Positions 9,403 to 18,985 of a DNA stretch of 64,000 nt are shown piece by piece. The translations under genes were made by a program, and so were the position numbers. Below the pieces are notes generated by a model, which was given only the letters and a program-made list of their open reading frames with translations, made no database searches and was not told where the DNA came from. This DNA comes from an uncultured Muribaculaceae bacterium. GTDB lineage: Bacteria; Bacteroidota; Bacteroidia; Bacteroidales; Muribaculaceae. The first letter of the stretch is position 1. Every line of letters starts with the position of its first letter. Location: positions 17,888 to 81,887 of the forward strand of contig CAMWRV010000004.1 in NCBI GenBank assembly GCA_947176745.1, in the 5' to 3' direction.

Positions 9403-9858
9403 TCAGTCGTCGCTGTTGCGGACGCCCTTGTACTGGCCGAGAAGATTGAAGCGGTGTTCCGACCCGTCGGAAAGGATTATGTCGTAGCCGGCGTTGCGTT
9501 TGGCTATGCCGGTCACGGAGAGCGAGGCAAAGTTTTTAGCGACATATTTCTTTACGGTTCCGGGCACAAGTGTCTCCGGCACTTCGCGCTTGCCGCAGTT
9601 GACCGATGTCCAGCTTCCCTTGTTGCTGAACTCTATCTTAGTGCCGTTGGTGAGCTTGACATCATAATCGGTCTTTTTCAGCAGATGTTTGTCGACCTTA
9701 ATCATGCTTACCTTTGCTTTTGGGAAATGCTCGTCGAGCATGGCGCGGGCTTCCTCGGGAAGATCCTCACGGTTGATAGTGTATTTGTCAAAGATCGATG
9801 CCTGTGCTGTCGACAGGCAGAATGCCAGCGCGAGAAGCGCGAACAGCAGTTTTCTCAT
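9403..9858 (-). CDS. PepSY-like (putative beta-lactamase-inhibitor-like) small secreted protein
   Basis: MRKLLFALLALAFCLSTAQA signal; two-repeat PepSY-like pattern (DLPEEARAMLDEHFPKAKVSMIKVD...YDVKLTNGTKIEF...YDIILSDGSEHRF). Confidence 0.8.
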   Translation of the reverse strand: MRKLLFALLALAFCLSTAQASIFDKYTINREDLPEEARAMLDEHFPKAKVSMIKVDKHLLKKTDYDVKLTNGTKIEFSNKGSWTSVNCGKREVPETLVPGTVKKYVAKNFASLSVTGIAKRNAGYDIILSDGSEHRFNLLGQYKGVRNSDD

Positions 9859-10030
9859 TGTAAAAAGGGTTGTGATAAAACGTATAGAATTAGTATCTCC
9901 CCCTAAACGCGCCTTTGCGCACCCTCATGATATCCGTTAAATTTCTTTAGATAAAAGTAACAGCCGTAAGCACACGGATGCTCTGACGATGCATCGAAAA
10001 AAGCCCTGCCGAAGCAGACCCTTAATGATA

Positions 10031-10061
10031 TGTTTGATGTCGCAATTTGCGACATCAAACA
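10031..10061. repeat. Perfect palindrome abutting the ORF6N gene stop codon
   Basis: TGTTTGATGTCGCAA-t-TTGCGACATCAAACA, 15-bp arms, 1-nt centre; the stop codon begins at the adjacent base. Confidence 0.9.
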
Positions 10062-11057
10062 TTATCTCAGTTTTGAAAGAATGTCATTCGGATTCTGTTG
10101 CATCTGACTGAAAGCTACAATTTTCTTCCCAAGGTCTTTTATTGAGCCTCCTATGAAATACACAGTATTATCTACAATGAGAAAACGGTCATGCACATTT
10201 GTGCAGTTCCTGACTTCTATACGCGGATATTGGGCGTTATGTCTGCGTAGATCATTGCTGATTTGAGAATGGCGCGGGTCTGTATAGATTGTTGCCGATA
10301 CGCCTTCCTTACGCTTTGTCAGGATTTTCAGTATTCGGTCGTCCACATAATTATCTATGAGAATTATTCTCGTTGTGGCTTTTCTGATTAAGTCGGAGAT
10401 AAGCGTGTAAGCGTCAAAAATCTGTCCCTCAAAGAAAAATCCTTCTATTGGCTCGGAATCCTTGTCATCAAGGCGTGTCAGTACCTCTTCAAATTTTCTA
10501 TCATGTTCCGAAAGATGGCGATTGACCAATAAGTAATTATGTTCTATGGTTTCAAGCCTTTTGAACATATGAGCATTACTCATCAGAAAACTACGCATTG
10601 AAGTAAATGCCCTCATAATACGGATATTTACCTCAATAGCCGTTTTTGAACGGAGCACGCTGCTTAGCATGGCGACGCCATTTTCAGTGAAGGCATACGG
10701 CAACTTTCTACTGCCACCCCAACTTGATATCTCATTTTGTGATTTCAAACTTGATGTCGCAAAATGCGACATCAAGTTTGAAATCTCGTCTTTTGTGAGC
10801 TGAAACATAAAATCTTCGGGGAAGCGTTCAATGTTTCTCTTGACTTGCTCATTTAGGCGTCGTGTCTCCACACCATACAATCGGGCTAAATCGCCGTCGA
10901 GCATTACCTGCTGGCCGCGAATCATATGAATCAGACTCTCTATCGGCAGCAATGGAGAACTATCGTCACCATTGATGGGTTCGAGTGTATTTTTATTTTC
11001 GGTTTCTTTCATTGAGGTTGCCATTCTGACAGTAAAGTTAATAAAAATATTCGGCAA
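10062..11057 (-). CDS. ORF6N-domain DNA-binding protein with PLD-like C-terminal region
   Basis: IRGQQVMLDGDLARLYGVETRRLNEQVKRNIERFPEDFMFQLTKDE...SSWGGSRKLPYAFTENGVAMLSSVL (ORF6N); C-term NCTNVHDRFLIVDNTVYFIGGSIKDLGKK. Likely start is internal (MATSMKE or MKETENK). Confidence 0.85.
   Translation of the reverse strand: MPNIFINFTVRMATSMKETENKNTLEPINGDDSSPLLPIESLIHMIRGQQVMLDGDLARLYGVETRRLNEQVKRNIERFPEDFMFQLTKDEISNLMSHFATSSLKSQNEISSWGGSRKLPYAFTENGVAMLSSVLRSKTAIEVNIRIMRAFTSMRSFLMSNAHMFKRLETIEHNYLLVNRHLSEHDRKFEEVLTRLDDKDSEPIEGFFFEGQIFDAYTLISDLIRKATTRIILIDNYVDDRILKILTKRKEGVSATIYTDPRHSQISNDLRRHNAQYPRIEVRNCTNVHDRFLIVDNTVYFIGGSIKDLGKKIVAFSQMQQNPNDILSKLR
10741..10785. repeat. Perfect palindrome inside the ORF6N coding sequence
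   Basis: GATTTCAAACTTGATGTCGCA-aaa-TGCGACATCAAGTTTGAAATC, 21-bp arms, 3-nt loop. Confidence 0.95.
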
Positions 11058-11300
11058 ATCAGCGATTTACAGCGTAATTCGTTGATTTGCCGATGTCATT
11101 TTGCTTATCAAGTTTTAGGATGCTTTCGCAAGCTCGTCGAAATTCTCGATAAATTCTTCGAGTCGCTCTCGGAAAACCATAGTTCGCGGATTTGTAAAAA
11201 ATAAACATTTGTGCGAATTGTGTTGGCAAATATTCGTAAATTTTATATATTTGCAATCAATAGTCAGAATATCTACCATCTTTTGTAGAAACAGCAATAT

Positions 11301-12278
11301 ATGACAGGAAAGAAATTGAAATCATTTTTGACGTGGATATTGGCTATCCTCTGTTATTACGCGTGGTTTCAGGCTTTCTACAATGTCATGAGATGCGGTT
11401 CGATATTCCCGTATCCTGATTTCCGGTCTGTCATGCTCGGCATAGCCAATAATCTGCCTCCGGTCATTCTTGAGTGTCTTCTGAATCTTTTTATAATCTT
11501 TCACCTTGTAAGAATCAGAGATCTTAGAGTGAAGATCTTCATCGACATGATCCTGTCTGTAGCGGGAGTGGTCTTGATCGACTGGCTGTATATCTTTGTC
11601 AGCGGTAAAGAGGTTGAAGACTGGGCCGGAACTGTGCTTGCCGATATTATTATTTTCTTCGGCATAGAGGTTCTGTTTTATTTCAGACGTCTATCACGGA
11701 TGCGCGAGGAAATGGAAGAGTCCCGTCGACAGGCCATGCAGTACAGATATGACGCACTTAAGGCTCAGATCAACCCTCATTTCCTGTTCAATTCGCTCAA
11801 CATCCTTAATTCGCTGATCTCCATCGACGCACAGCGTTCGAAGAGGTTTATACAGGAACTTTCACGCATGTACCGCTACATAATGTCACAGCACAACCGC
11901 GAGACTATCAGTGTTGCTGAGGAATTTGATTTCCTTGCCTCATACGTGTCGATACTTGAAATGCGCTACAACAACAAGTTCTCTGTCTTGCTTCATGGCG
12001 ATCCTGCCGCCGGCCGGCGTATAATACCCTTTACCATGCAGCTGTTGCTGGAAAATGTCACAAAACACAATGCCATAACTTCGTCCACACCGATGATTGT
12101 CGATATTCATGTGGGTTCAGAAGGTATAACCGTGACAAATCCGGTGTATCCCCGTGAAAATGTATCCGGAAACCAATTCGGACTCAGATACCTTACTCAG
12201 CTTTATGCATCGCATGAACGGCGATTCACCGTAGAAAAGACAGATCAGTATTTTACGGCTCATGTGCCTTATCTTTAA
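11301..12278 (+). CDS. LytS/YehU-family sensor histidine kinase (His_kinase-type)
   Basis: TM segments followed by RYDALKAQINPHFLFNSLNILNSLISID. Confidence 0.9.
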   Translation: MTGKKLKSFLTWILAILCYYAWFQAFYNVMRCGSIFPYPDFRSVMLGIANNLPPVILECLLNLFIIFHLVRIRDLRVKIFIDMILSVAGVVLIDWLYIFVSGKEVEDWAGTVLADIIIFFGIEVLFYFRRLSRMREEMEESRRQAMQYRYDALKAQINPHFLFNSLNILNSLISIDAQRSKRFIQELSRMYRYIMSQHNRETISVAEEFDFLASYVSILEMRYNNKFSVLLHGDPAAGRRIIPFTMQLLLENVTKHNAITSSTPMIVDIHVGSEGITVTNPVYPRENVSGNQFGLRYLTQLYASHERRFTVEKTDQYFTAHVPYL

Positions 12279-12282
12279 GATT

Positions 12283-13041
12283 ATGAGAATCAGATATGCC
12301 ATTATCGAGAACGAGGAGTATTCGCGAATCAATCTGCAGAATATCATAAAGGCTGTCAGGCCCGAATACGAATTGATATTTTATTCCGAGACAGTCTGCG
12401 ACAGTGTTTCAATGCTTTCGAAATCTTGCGTGCCTGATCTGGTATTTATGGATATCGAGCTTGATGACGGGAATTGCTTCGACATATTCAGACGTGCGGA
12501 TCCGGATATGCCGGTCATATTCACGACAGCATACGATGAGTATGCTCTAAAGGCATTCAGAGTCAACAGTGTGGACTACATATTAAAACCAATAACGGAA
12601 GAAGATGTAGAGAGAGCCATATTGAAGTATGAGAAAAGAAATCTTGCGGCACGCGACTGGAGACAAGTGTCGGAAGACTACACGTCACTGCGCACCCGCT
12701 CGCGTATGCTTGTCAGCGACGGCAACGGTTATTCGTTTGTTCACACCGACGATATTGCATGGTTCGAGTCTGAAGATAAATATGTGTCGATCAGACTGAA
12801 TAACGGCAAGATTCTGCTCACTGACCAGGACTCTCTCGATATGACAGCGCAGGTTCTTGATTCCGACCGTTTTTTTCGGATATCTCGTCAGGTAGTGACG
12901 TCGATCAGTGCGATCTCAAAAGTGAGCAAGCATCTTAGAGGGCGTCTTCAAGTGGAACTGCGTGCCGGATCGGAGAAAAGAATGGAGACTGTCAGCGCGG
13001 CCCGCCGACCCGGATTTCTAAACTGGCTCGGACATATATGA
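12283..13041 (+). CDS. LytTR-family response regulator
   Basis: Receiver MRIRYAIIENEEYSR...PDLVFMDIELDDGNCFDIF...FTTAYDEYALKAF..DYILKP; C-terminal LytTR-like DDIAWFESEDKYVSIRLNNGK. ATG 12283 preferred to the track start. Confidence 0.9.
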   Translation: MRIRYAIIENEEYSRINLQNIIKAVRPEYELIFYSETVCDSVSMLSKSCVPDLVFMDIELDDGNCFDIFRRADPDMPVIFTTAYDEYALKAFRVNSVDYILKPITEEDVERAILKYEKRNLAARDWRQVSEDYTSLRTRSRMLVSDGNGYSFVHTDDIAWFESEDKYVSIRLNNGKILLTDQDSLDMTAQVLDSDRFFRISRQVVTSISAISKVSKHLRGRLQVELRAGSEKRMETVSAARRPGFLNWLGHI

Positions 13042-13288
13042 ATCATGGTATGGCATGCCAGGACATAAAAACGGCTCTGTCGTTCATTGCGACGAGTTCA
13101 GTCCCCCAAATGTCAACTTCGTCATTTTTTTATTTGACCCAATCCTTTCATTCTATAACTTAGCAGTGTGCCGAAAGATAGCGAATAGCCTCCGCATGTC
13201 TGGCAGGGCTGACTCCGAGGGTTATAACAAAGGTCTTTCCCCGGACTCGGCTTTATATTCACATAAGACCTTTTCCAGACAGATCCAT

Positions 13289-16200
13289 ATGAGAGATTCC
13301 ACTTTACTTGCATTGGCGGTTCTGTGTCTTCCGGCAGTCTTCCCTGCGGCGGCTCAAATGCCGTTCGAGAGGGGAGAGCAGAGCCATCTCTTCGTTTCGG
13401 GCGATACCGGCGGTCTCGCCCCTGTTCCCCTTGATTACAGACAGGCGTTTTCTGCTCCGTCTTCTGTTAGGCCGGCACCGGCTGCGCGTCCGCTCTATAC
13501 ATCTCCCGAGGGGACGACGGTGTGGGGCAATGTCGTATATGCCCGTTCATGGGGAGATGACGGCGAACTGCCCGGATTCAACGCATACAGTTATTCCCCG
13601 TCAGGACTGGGAGTCTCTCAGGTCGTGCAGGACGAGTGGATCTTCGCCAACGGATCGGGCGCTTTCTACGACGGAAAATTCCGTTTCATCTCAAAAGGCT
13701 ACACAACATATCTTTACGCGGTATACGATGTCTCGACGTGGACGCAGACGTATCAGGAAATGTCTACGGTCAAGTTTCAGAAGCTTGTGGCAAGCGACTG
13801 CGACTATGACCCTATAACGGGTCTGACCTACGGATGTTTCTGGAATCCCGACACACAGGAATATGAATTCGCCGCAGTCGATTACGAATCATGCACGCAC
13901 ACCACGATAAGTCCGATGGAGATCTTCTCGGCGATAGCCATCGACAGCAAAGGTGTGATTTACGGCATCAAGGAGTCGGACGGCGGACTATACATCATCG
14001 ACAAGGAGACGGGAGCCCTCAAATTTGTCGGCCTTACCGGCATCCAGCCCTATCTGATACAGAGTGCCGCTTTCGACAGAAGCAACGATGTGCTTTACTG
14101 GGCGGTGCGCCAGACCGGAAGCGTGGCCTATCTTGCAAAAGTCAACACTGACACCGGAGCCGCCACGAGGCTCGCGTATTTCCCCGACAACGAGCAGATC
14201 ACATGCCTCTTCGTGCCGCCCGTCGCGCCCGTGGGCGCACCTGGTGCCGTGACAGGGCTGAAGACCGATATCGCGCCCGGCGGCACAGACGTGACCATGA
14301 GGTTCACGATGCCGACTGCCGACTCTGACGGAACATCTCTTGCCGACGCCACTCTGGAGTATCACGTGACCCTGGCGGGAGAAGAGATAAAATCAGGGAA
14401 GGCGTCCCCCGGGGCACAGGTCGAGACCGTATTTGCCGCCCCCGAAGGATACAGCGCGATAACTGTGACTGCCTCGGGCGACAAAGGGCGCGGCATTCCT
14501 GTGGAGCGCCGCATATGGTGCGGTGCCGACACGCCGTCGAAAGTGACAGATGTCGCCGTGTCTGTCGATAATGACAACGACAACCGCGTGTCTCTCTCCT
14601 GGAAAGGCTCGGAGACCGGAATCCACGGAGGTTACATCGGCCTTTCCGCACTAAGTTATGACGTGATCCGCATGCCGGAAGGTAAAGTCGTGTCTTCACG
14701 CCAGAAAGAGACTTCTTTCTCCGAGACCCTCGGATCGGGAATGGCCGGAAGCTATTATTATGTCGTGATCCCTTACGCCGGAGAGCTGGCCGGAGAATCA
14801 GCTGAATCCTCGAGAATTACGGCAACCGGTGCGTTTCCGGTTCCCTACAACGAAAGTTTTGACTCGGAAGCCGGCTTTGAATCGTTCATGACCGTTGATG
14901 CCAACGAAGACTCCAAAACGTGGTACTGGAACTCGCAGATGCAGCTTGTGCAGTATTATGTGAACTGGAGCAAGGAAGCCGACGACTGGCTTCTCACTCC
15001 CGAGATCGCCATGGAGAAAGACCGTCTATATGTGCTCTCGTTCGACTGCCGCGGGTGGAATGAAAACACTGCGGAGAAACTTGCCGTGGCGATCGGCAAG
15101 GGAACCGACCCCTCCTCGTATGCCGACATCATGCCGATGACCGAGATCAGGTCGGGCGAGATGCAGACCTACAGGTTTATTTTCAGTGTGCCTGAAGAGG
15201 GTGGTTACAGAATCGGATACCACTGCACGAGTCCCCGCACGGCGATGTATGTTCTGATCGACAACATATCCGTGACCGACGGCATCTCTCCGACAACTCC
15301 CGGCATGGTGACGGATCTGACTGTCGTGCCTGATCCGACAGGTCTGTTGTCGGCCGATATCGTCTTCACGACTCCTTCGGCAGATGTGTCGGGCAATGCA
15401 CTGACTTCTCCGGTCGATGTCGAGATCTGCCGCAATGACACGGAGACTCCGGTTGCCGTGCTTTCAGGACTTGAACCGGGCAAAGAGCATACCTATACCG
15501 ATGCAGATGTCATCGACACCGGAATCAACCGTTACATTATCAGGGCTTCGGGCAACGGCGGCAAGAGTCTTCCGGCTGAAACCTCCGCCTACGTCGGTCA
15601 GGACAGACCGAGGGCATCGGAGTCTGTCACACTTCAGGATAACGGCGACCACTACATGCTCTCATGGGCCGAGCCTTCTGCGGAAGGTGTCTCATATCCG
15701 CCGCATCCGGTCATACCTTCATCTCTGACCTACAATGTCTATTCTCCCGACCGGGCATTGCTGGCGGAAGGGATCGAGGAGCTTTCATTCAGGCTTCCAG
15801 AAAGCTACGTGACCGGAGATCAGGGACTTCTATCCTTCCATGTCACCGGCGTCTCGCCGGCCGGCGAGGGTGCCATGGCCTCTTCGAACGCCATACTCAC
15901 CGGCAAGCCATACGACCTGCCCTTCCGCGAGAGTTTCAAGGATGGCGGAAATCCCGATTCGTTCTGGTGGATAGGCGGCAGCAATCCGTTCTATCCCTCT
16001 GCCGACAAGGCATATGACGGCGACGGCGGCTGCATCAGATGGAAAGACTCAAGCTGGGAGAAGACCACATGGTTCAATTCCGCGAAGCTCAATATCTCGC
16101 CCGCGCAGTCTCCGTCATTGCAGTTCGCCTACTGGACGATACCGGGCAAACAACTGAAGATAAGCACATACATATCGCCCGAAGGTGGTGAAGACATACT

Positions 16201-17680
16201 TCTCGGCGAGACAGACTTCATGCAGGAGACCGGAGAAGAGGGATGGCGTCTGGCTTCTTTCGACCTCACGCCTCACAAGGATGGCAAGTTTGCCATTGTC
16301 AAGTTGTATGTGGAAAGTCAGGAGACGTATGACTATTACAATCCGCTTTATCTTTATGTAGACCAGATCTGCGTGGTCGACACGGAGGGTGCAAACCTGA
16401 CCGCAGCCGCGCTTTCCGCTCCCTCCACGCTTTATACCGGCCAGACAGGTCAGATCAATGTAGTCGTGCAGAACACGGCTTCCAAGGGTGTGGGCTACAA
16501 GGTCCGCCTGTATGTAGACGGCGTGGCCGCCGATTCGCGTGAGATACCGTATATCGCTCCGCTTTCGCAGGAGACCGTATCATTCTCCTACACGCCGTCG
16601 GTGCTCTCGGCTGCAAGTGTCAGCTTCCATGCGGAGATAGAATGCGCCGAAGATCTCTTCACGGCCGACAACACAACCGGAAGCGCGGTCACGGAGATTC
16701 TGATTAACGAATATCCGGTCGTGACCGACCTGACGGCTTCGTTCGGAAACGGCGCGGTGGTTCTGAACTGGAGTGAGCCTGCGTGTGATCTGGGCGCGGT
16801 GAGCGAGTCTTTCGAGGATTACACGCACAAGGATACAAGTTTCGGGTTCTGGACAACCGTTGACCAGGACATGGGTTCGGCCTTTACAAACCAGATAGTC
16901 GATGTCGGATACCATAATGTGCCGATGGCATGGGCGGTGTTCAACTCGATAGCCGCCGGAGTGCCCGAAGAGGAGGCTCAGTATTACGAAGCGCATTCCG
17001 GAACCACCTCGCTGCTGGCGTTCGCCTCGCAGCCCGAGACCGTGAAGAGGGGAGAAGGCAACGATGACTGGCTTATATCACCCGAACTCTCATGCGCCGG
17101 AGGGTACTCTCTGACGTTCTGGGCCAAGGCCGTAAAAGGAGACAAATATGGGCCGGAGTCTTTCGAAGTGCTCTACACCAGAGGATTCCCGAATGATACC
17201 GGGGCTTTTGTCAGTCTGGGAACATTCTCGGCTCCGCAGGCATGGACGGAATACTCCCTGCAGATCCCGGAAGGAGCGCGTTTCTTCGCGATACGCTACA
17301 GGACTGTCGGCGGGTTCTACATGATGCTTGACGACATCGAATTCGAACGTGGCATGCTTGAAGTGACTGGCTACTCCATATTCCGCGACGGTAAAAAGAT
17401 CGCAGAAGTTCCCGGTGCGGCCAATTCAATCTCCGATTTCACTGCCGATGTGAACGAGAAGCATACTTACACGGTGACGGTGAAATATTCCAACGGAGAA
17501 TCTGGCATGTCGAACGAGGCACTGTTCGACTTGTCGGGAGTCGATGGAGTCCGCGTGCTTCCCGAGAGTCCGTTTGATGTGTTCTCTGTTGACGGAATCA
17601 TGGTTCGCGGCAATGCTACAGACCTCAGGGGGCTTCCGCGTGGCGTCTACATCGTCAACGGCAAAAAGGTGATTATCTGA
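13289..17680 (+). CDS. Large secreted protein: beta-propeller-like N-terminus, fn3-like, choice-of-anchor-J-like and CARDB-like modules, T9SS-like tail
   Basis: Signal peptide begins at MRDSTLLALAVLCLPAVFPAAAQ (13289); ADDWLLTPEIAM, NDDWLISPELS; C-term LRGLPRGVYIVNGKKVII. Confidence 0.8.
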   Translation: MRDSTLLALAVLCLPAVFPAAAQMPFERGEQSHLFVSGDTGGLAPVPLDYRQAFSAPSSVRPAPAARPLYTSPEGTTVWGNVVYARSWGDDGELPGFNAYSYSPSGLGVSQVVQDEWIFANGSGAFYDGKFRFISKGYTTYLYAVYDVSTWTQTYQEMSTVKFQKLVASDCDYDPITGLTYGCFWNPDTQEYEFAAVDYESCTHTTISPMEIFSAIAIDSKGVIYGIKESDGGLYIIDKETGALKFVGLTGIQPYLIQSAAFDRSNDVLYWAVRQTGSVAYLAKVNTDTGAATRLAYFPDNEQITCLFVPPVAPVGAPGAVTGLKTDIAPGGTDVTMRFTMPTADSDGTSLADATLEYHVTLAGEEIKSGKASPGAQVETVFAAPEGYSAITVTASGDKGRGIPVERRIWCGADTPSKVTDVAVSVDNDNDNRVSLSWKGSETGIHGGYIGLSALSYDVIRMPEGKVVSSRQKETSFSETLGSGMAGSYYYVVIPYAGELAGESAESSRITATGAFPVPYNESFDSEAGFESFMTVDANEDSKTWYWNSQMQLVQYYVNWSKEADDWLLTPEIAMEKDRLYVLSFDCRGWNENTAEKLAVAIGKGTDPSSYADIMPMTEIRSGEMQTYRFIFSVPEEGGYRIGYHCTSPRTAMYVLIDNISVTDGISPTTPGMVTDLTVVPDPTGLLSADIVFTTPSADVSGNALTSPVDVEICRNDTETPVAVLSGLEPGKEHTYTDADVIDTGINRYIIRASGNGGKSLPAETSAYVGQDRPRASESVTLQDNGDHYMLSWAEPSAEGVSYPPHPVIPSSLTYNVYSPDRALLAEGIEELSFRLPESYVTGDQGLLSFHVTGVSPAGEGAMASSNAILTGKPYDLPFRESFKDGGNPDSFWWIGGSNPFYPSADKAYDGDGGCIRWKDSSWEKTTWFNSAKLNISPAQSPSLQFAYWTIPGKQLKISTYISPEGGEDILLGETDFMQETGEEGWRLASFDLTPHKDGKFAIVKLYVESQETYDYYNPLYLYVDQICVVDTEGANLTAAALSAPSTLYTGQTGQINVVVQNTASKGVGYKVRLYVDGVAADSREIPYIAPLSQETVSFSYTPSVLSAASVSFHAEIECAEDLFTADNTTGSAVTEILINEYPVVTDLTASFGNGAVVLNWSEPACDLGAVSESFEDYTHKDTSFGFWTTVDQDMGSAFTNQIVDVGYHNVPMAWAVFNSIAAGVPEEEAQYYEAHSGTTSLLAFASQPETVKRGEGNDDWLISPELSCAGGYSLTFWAKAVKGDKYGPESFEVLYTRGFPNDTGAFVSLGTFSAPQAWTEYSLQIPEGARFFAIRYRTVGGFYMMLDDIEFERGMLEVTGYSIFRDGKKIAEVPGAANSISDFTADVNEKHTYTVTVKYSNGESGMSNEALFDLSGVDGVRVLPESPFDVFSVDGIMVRGNATDLRGLPRGVYIVNGKKVII

Positions 17681-17705
17681 AGATTTTCATACGGCAATAC
17701 GTAGT

Positions 17706-17737
17706 CCGCCCCCGGAGATACCGGTCTCCGGGGGCGG
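17706..17737. terminator. Bidirectional terminator hairpin between convergent genes
   Basis: CCGCCCCCGGAGA / TCTCCGGGGGCGG perfect 13-bp stem. Confidence 0.8.
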
Positions 17738-17761
17738 ATTGAGCATTATCGCGGTATTGGA

Positions 17762-18304
17762 TCAATAGTTCCTGGCCTCGATCTCGAAGAAGCTCTGCGG
17801 ATGCTCGCATACGGGGCATATGCCGGGAGCTTTCTTGCCGATCACGATGTGGCCGCAGTTGCGGCATACCCAGATCGTGTCGCCTTCGCGCGAGAAGACG
17901 ATGCCCTCCTCGATGTTGGCGAGAAGACGGCGGTAGCGCTCCTCGTGGTGGCGTTCGATTGCGCCCACCGCGCGGAATTTGCGAGCTATCTCGGGGAAGC
18001 CCTCCTCCTCAGCCTCGGCGGCCATGCGGTCGTACATGTCGGTCCACTCGAAGTTCTCACCTTCGGCGGCGTCGCGAAGGTTGGTCATGGTGTCGGGCAC
18101 CTCGCCTTCGTGGAGAAGCTTGAACCAGAGTTTGGCGTGCTCCTTCTCGTTGGCTGCTGTCTCCTCGAAGATCGCAGCGATCTGCTCGTAGCCCTCCTTG
18201 CGGGCTTTCGAGGCGTAATATGTATATTTGTTGCGTGCCTGTGACTCGCCTGCGAAGGCGTCCATAAGATTGCGCTCGGTCTTTGTTCCTTTGATGTCTT
18301 TCAT
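17762..18304 (-). CDS. rbr: Rubrerythrin
   Basis: [58 protein letters not shown]...[11 protein letters not shown]...[30 protein letters not shown]. Confidence 0.96.
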   Translation of the reverse strand: MKDIKGTKTERNLMDAFAGESQARNKYTYYASKARKEGYEQIAAIFEETAANEKEHAKLWFKLLHEGEVPDTMTNLRDAAEGENFEWTDMYDRMAAEAEEEGFPEIARKFRAVGAIERHHEERYRRLLANIEEGIVFSREGDTIWVCRNCGHIVIGKKAPGICPVCEHPQSFFEIEARNY

Positions 18305-18327
18305 TTTAACCATTTTGTTTGAAATTA

Positions 18328-18801
18328 TTACTCGTATTTTGTTTTATCTTCAGCAACTGAACTGTCAGTGTTTCCGGCTCTCTTGCTGCATTCCTGACAG
18401 TAGCCCTTGTAGAACACGTCGGCTGATTCAAGCGTGCAGCCTTCGGGCAACCGGATTTCTCCGAGGTTCATCTCCACATCCATGATCTTGCCGCAGCAGA
18501 CGCACCGGAAGTGGGCGTGGGGCGCGAAAGCCGACAGGTCGTATCTTGCCAGGCCTGTCTCGATCTCGACCACACGTGCCAGACGGTTCTCGGTCAGCGA
18601 GTGGAGAGTGTTGTAGACAGTTGTTCTCGACAGAGAGGGCATAGAAGGTTTCAGCACATTGTAGATTTCCTCGGCCGATGGGTGTGTTCTCGCATTGCCG
18701 ATGTGCGACAGGATGGCGATCCGCTGCACCGACGGCCTCATGCCCGCCTTGTGCATCATCAGAGTGATCTCCGCATCCGATATGGTCGGTTTTGTCTTCA
18801 T
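18328..18801 (-). CDS. Fur-family regulator, PerR-like
   Basis: [49 protein letters not shown]...[15 protein letters not shown]...YCQECS. Confidence 0.92.
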   Translation of the reverse strand: MKTKPTISDAEITLMMHKAGMRPSVQRIAILSHIGNARTHPSAEEIYNVLKPSMPSLSRTTVYNTLHSLTENRLARVVEIETGLARYDLSAFAPHAHFRCVCCGKIMDVEMNLGEIRLPEGCTLESADVFYKGYCQECSKRAGNTDSSVAEDKTKYE

Positions 18802-18910
18802 CAGTTTTGCTTTAACGATTACAAAGTTATAAATAATTCCAATATTGTTAAAGTGTTTAACATTCTTTAACCGCGAGTTTCTCTTTTTTTAACCTTGCGG
18901 ACATTATAAA

Positions 18911-18951
18911 GGGGCGGTTATTCTGAGCTTAATACCCTGAATAACCGCCCC
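18911..18951 (-). terminator. Hairpin terminator downstream of 18986..20233
   Basis: GGGGCGGTTATTC / GAATAACCGCCCC perfect 13-bp stem. Confidence 0.7.
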
Positions 18952-18985
18952 GTACAAGGTTGGTGCCAGAAGCCGAAAGGTTACG

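Noticed and set aside
11059-11297. Short minus-strand ORFs in the AT-rich gap (e.g. ...FRERLEEFIENFDELAKAS)
   Set aside because: The tail looks protein-like, but there is no start context, no domain and it is too short; could be a remnant but unsupported.
13055-13288. N-terminal extension of the 13289..17680 protein
   Set aside because: A signal peptide begins at MRDSTLLALAVL (13289); the upstream part looks like a 5' leader.
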